DNA from: Shewanella sp. c952
GTDB taxonomy: Bacteria > Pseudomonadota > Gammaproteobacteria > Enterobacterales > Shewanellaceae
DNA length: 64,000 nt
Direction: 5' to 3'
NCBI RefSeq assembly: GCF_019654975.1
Contig: NZ_BPEW01000012.1
Coordinates: 1-64,000, forward strand
In this document: one piece after another, positions 62,402 through 64,000 of the stretch
Position numbering within the stretch: position 1 is the first letter of the stretch
Layout: each line of letters starts with the position of its first letter
Notes under the pieces: model-generated
The model's input: only the letters and a program-made list of their open reading frames with translations
Told to the model about the DNA's origin: nothing
The model's database searches: none
Position numbers and translations under genes: made by a program

Positions 62402-64000
62402 TCAGAATAGCGCAAGTAGCACCACAGCTAACCCCAGCAACAGGCTCAATGAACGCCAGAATAGCAGCGGGTTACGCTCTATTAATGCAGGTTTACCCAC
62501 TGAACGTTGCCATGTCTTTACCGGCTCAGTCATTTCAAAGAGCCATTCACTGCAGTCCGCTTGACGTTGTTCAGGTGTCAAACTCAGCGCCTTTTTAAGA
62601 GCATCATCCATCCAGATGGGGATCAAAGGGTTAATCTCATAACTTGGAATATACTCAAGCCTTACAAAATCTAATTTGGATTTGCAGGCCTGCTGCTTAC
62701 CATTAAAAGGTAACTGACCCGTTAGCATTTCAAAAGCGATGACGGCAATAGAGTAGAGGTCAGTGCTTTGGGTCACTTGATAACCAAGAATACTTTCCGG
62801 CGCAGAGTAATCAGCTGTTCCAAGTATTCTGTCTCGCTCAAGAGGACTGGAGATCTCAGCAATGCCTTTAATATAACATGAACCAAAATCAATGATTTTA
62901 AGCTGGCCATTTTTGGTCAATACTAAGTTGTCAGGTTTTAGATCTTGATGTAATGTTTCTTTACGATGAAACGCTCTCACTCCCATTTCTAATTGCTTTA
63001 ACAGAGCCAACACCTCTTGTATATCTGGCGTCGGGTTATGCTTTATCCATTGGCTTAATAACTGTCCATCGAGGTATTCAGTTAAGTAGTAAAGCGCAGA
63101 TTTCCGTTTATCACGCTCTATAATTGAAACCACATGGGGACTATTAATTCGTTTTCCTATCCAGCTTTCTAATAGAAACCGTTCTATATAAGCTGCATCA
63201 TCTAGATAGTTAACTGAAGGCGTTTTCATACACAATAAATCACCTTGCTGATTTTTGACGAGATAGACTTGGCTTCTTTGGCTTTGATGCAAAACATCTA
63301 CCACGATATAGCCGTCGAGCTTCATTCCAACACTTAGTGGTGGTGGGAAAGGCAACCTAGAAAGATGCTGATACACTTCATCAATGGATTGCTCTGGTAA
63401 AGTGCCAATTCCTAGTAACTGACAACTAACATTGTCTTGGGAGCCGGTTTTGAGGGCTGTATTTACCAATTCATGGCAAAATCTATCACACTTTTCATCA
63501 GTGAAATGTTTGCTAAAACGACTGCTTTGTTGAGTTTGATGAACTCGCGCTAATTTCTTCTCTATTTCAAAGTCTGTTACAACATCATGCAAACCGTCAG
63601 TCGTTAACAGGTATAAGTCTCCCTCCTCTAGCGCTAACATGCGATAGTCCACCTCAACATTAACATCTAGCCCCAACGCTCGGGCAAGGTAACACTGATT
63701 ATTGCCCACTATGCTGGTGTGGTCGTGGCTTAGCCTTTCCAATTTACCATCACGGTAGCGGTAAACTCTTGAATCTCCTACATGAAAAAGGTGCAAATGA
63801 CGAGATTTAAAAACCAATGCACTAAAGGTACAGACATAGCCTCTGCGTGCATCTCGATAATCTTGTCCCAATCCATAAAGCCAGCGATTCAACGCTGTTA
63901 ATACTTGCGTACTTGATTTTTTTACTGACCAAAGATCAGGTGTTGAGTAATAGTCAGCGAGAAAATTACTCACGCTAATAGCAGATGCTGCCGCGCCGCC
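62402..64000 (-). CDS. PP2C phosphatase-Ser/Thr kinase fusion, N-terminus beyond the window
   Basis: The frame is open to the window edge (GGAAASAISVSNFLADYY before the internal ATG), so the first part of the PP2C domain is missing. Visible: PP2C motifs HLFHVGDSRVYR and DLYLLTTDGLHDVV, then from about residue 225 a kinase domain with KTPSVNYLDDAAYIERFLLE, the loop LHQDLKPDNLVLT (HQD in place of HRD), DFGSCYIKG and SAPES. A C-terminal membrane helix (SLSLLLGLAVVLLALF) tethers it to the inner membrane. The opposing activities in one chain suggest a reversible-phosphorylation switch. Target proteins unknown; it probably shares an operon with the TPR lipoprotein. Confidence 0.88.
   Translation of the reverse strand, partial: GGAAASAISVSNFLADYYSTPDLWSVKKSSTQVLTALNRWLYGLGQDYRDARRGYVCTFSALVFKSRHLHLFHVGDSRVYRYRDGKLERLSHDHTSIVGNNQCYLARALGLDVNVEVDYRMLALEEGDLYLLTTDGLHDVVTDFEIEKKLARVHQTQQSSRFSKHFTDEKCDRFCHELVNTALKTGSQDNVSCQLLGIGTLPEQSIDEVYQHLSRLPFPPPLSVGMKLDGYIVVDVLHQSQRSQVYLVKNQQGDLLCMKTPSVNYLDDAAYIERFLLESWIGKRINSPHVVSIIERDKRKSALYYLTEYLDGQLLSQWIKHNPTPDIQEVLALLKQLEMGVRAFHRKETLHQDLKPDNLVLTKNGQLKIIDFGSCYIKGIAEISSPLERDRILGTADYSAPESILGYQVTQSTDLYSIAVIAFEMLTGQLPFNGKQQACKSKLDFVRLEYIPSYEINPLIPIWMDDALKKALSLTPEQRQADCSEWLFEMTEPVKTWQRSVGKPALIERNPLLFWRSLSLLLGLAVVLLALF

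Overview
The window is about 64 kb of a marine gammaproteobacterial chromosome, most likely Shewanella or a close relative. I infer this from the mix of families rather than from any search. The mix includes a Na+-translocating NADH:quinone reductase operon, a di-haem cytochrome c peroxidase, the homogentisate/4-hydroxyphenylpyruvate dioxygenase pair with a divergent LysR gene, a thiamine-salvage operon under a TPP riboswitch, an ECF sigma/ChrR pair, and several small domains of unknown function (DUF2750, DUF3389, DUF6508). Base composition is moderately AT-rich throughout. Apart from the 3' end of an IS3-type element at the left edge there is no obvious mobile island, prophage, CRISPR array, rRNA or tRNA.

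Layout. 1-0.24 kb: end of an IS3-family element. 0.26-10.5 kb: mostly minus-strand single genes (IbpA-like small heat-shock protein with a sigma-32 promoter, UshA-like nucleotidase lipoprotein, esterase, glutathionyl-hydroquinone reductase, SlyD-like isomerase, a CapW/BrxR-type WYL regulator, MltB-like transglycosylase, DUF2750, a zinc-finger protein, CheV). 11-14 kb: ECF11-type sigma factor and ChrR anti-sigma behind a good match to the ECF11 promoter, then a MscS channel. 14-22 kb: a near-consensus sigma-70 promoter, an unlisted 57-aa ORF behind a 16-bp palindrome, a D-cysteine desulfhydrase/ACC-deaminase-like enzyme, YccF, a coupled alpha/beta hydrolase and M14-like peptidase, a solute-binding protein, cytochrome c peroxidase and small proteins. 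22-26.5 kb: tyrosine catabolism (LysR, hmgA, hpd) and a LysE exporter. 26.5-36 kb: FemAB/GNAT-like protein, gamma-glutamyltransferase, DUF1801 protein, a large fusion of an acetoacetate-decarboxylase-like domain to an FAD/NAD(P) oxidoreductase, a second RpoH-like sigma factor and an outer-membrane beta-barrel.

36.6-42.7 kb is the nqrABCDEF operon. Between nqrB and nqrC it carries an extra 49-codon ORF, overlapping both genes, whose product resembles the NqrB C-terminus. 43.3-48.7 kb is a tightly overlapping ABC exporter operon with one ATPase, one MacB-like permease and three consecutive membrane-fusion proteins. 49-53 kb holds small membrane and secreted proteins, an acetyltransferase, a nitroreductase, DoxX and a DUF6279-like lipoprotein. 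53.2-57.8 kb is a thiamine-salvage operon: TPP riboswitch, Shine-Dalgarno-sequestering hairpin, TonB receptor, YkoF-like thiamine-binding protein, internal terminator, PnuT-like permease, and a thiamine-kinase-like phosphotransferase. 57.8-64 kb: YcfL-like lipoprotein, two PaaI thioesterases coupled to a HIT protein, a LuxR/CsgD-type regulator, a transglutaminase-like/TPR lipoprotein, and a PP2C phosphatase-Ser/Thr kinase fusion that runs off the right edge.

Starts were re-chosen where a Shine-Dalgarno sequence, signal peptide or gene overlap favoured an internal codon. All function calls come from reading motifs, not from database searches.
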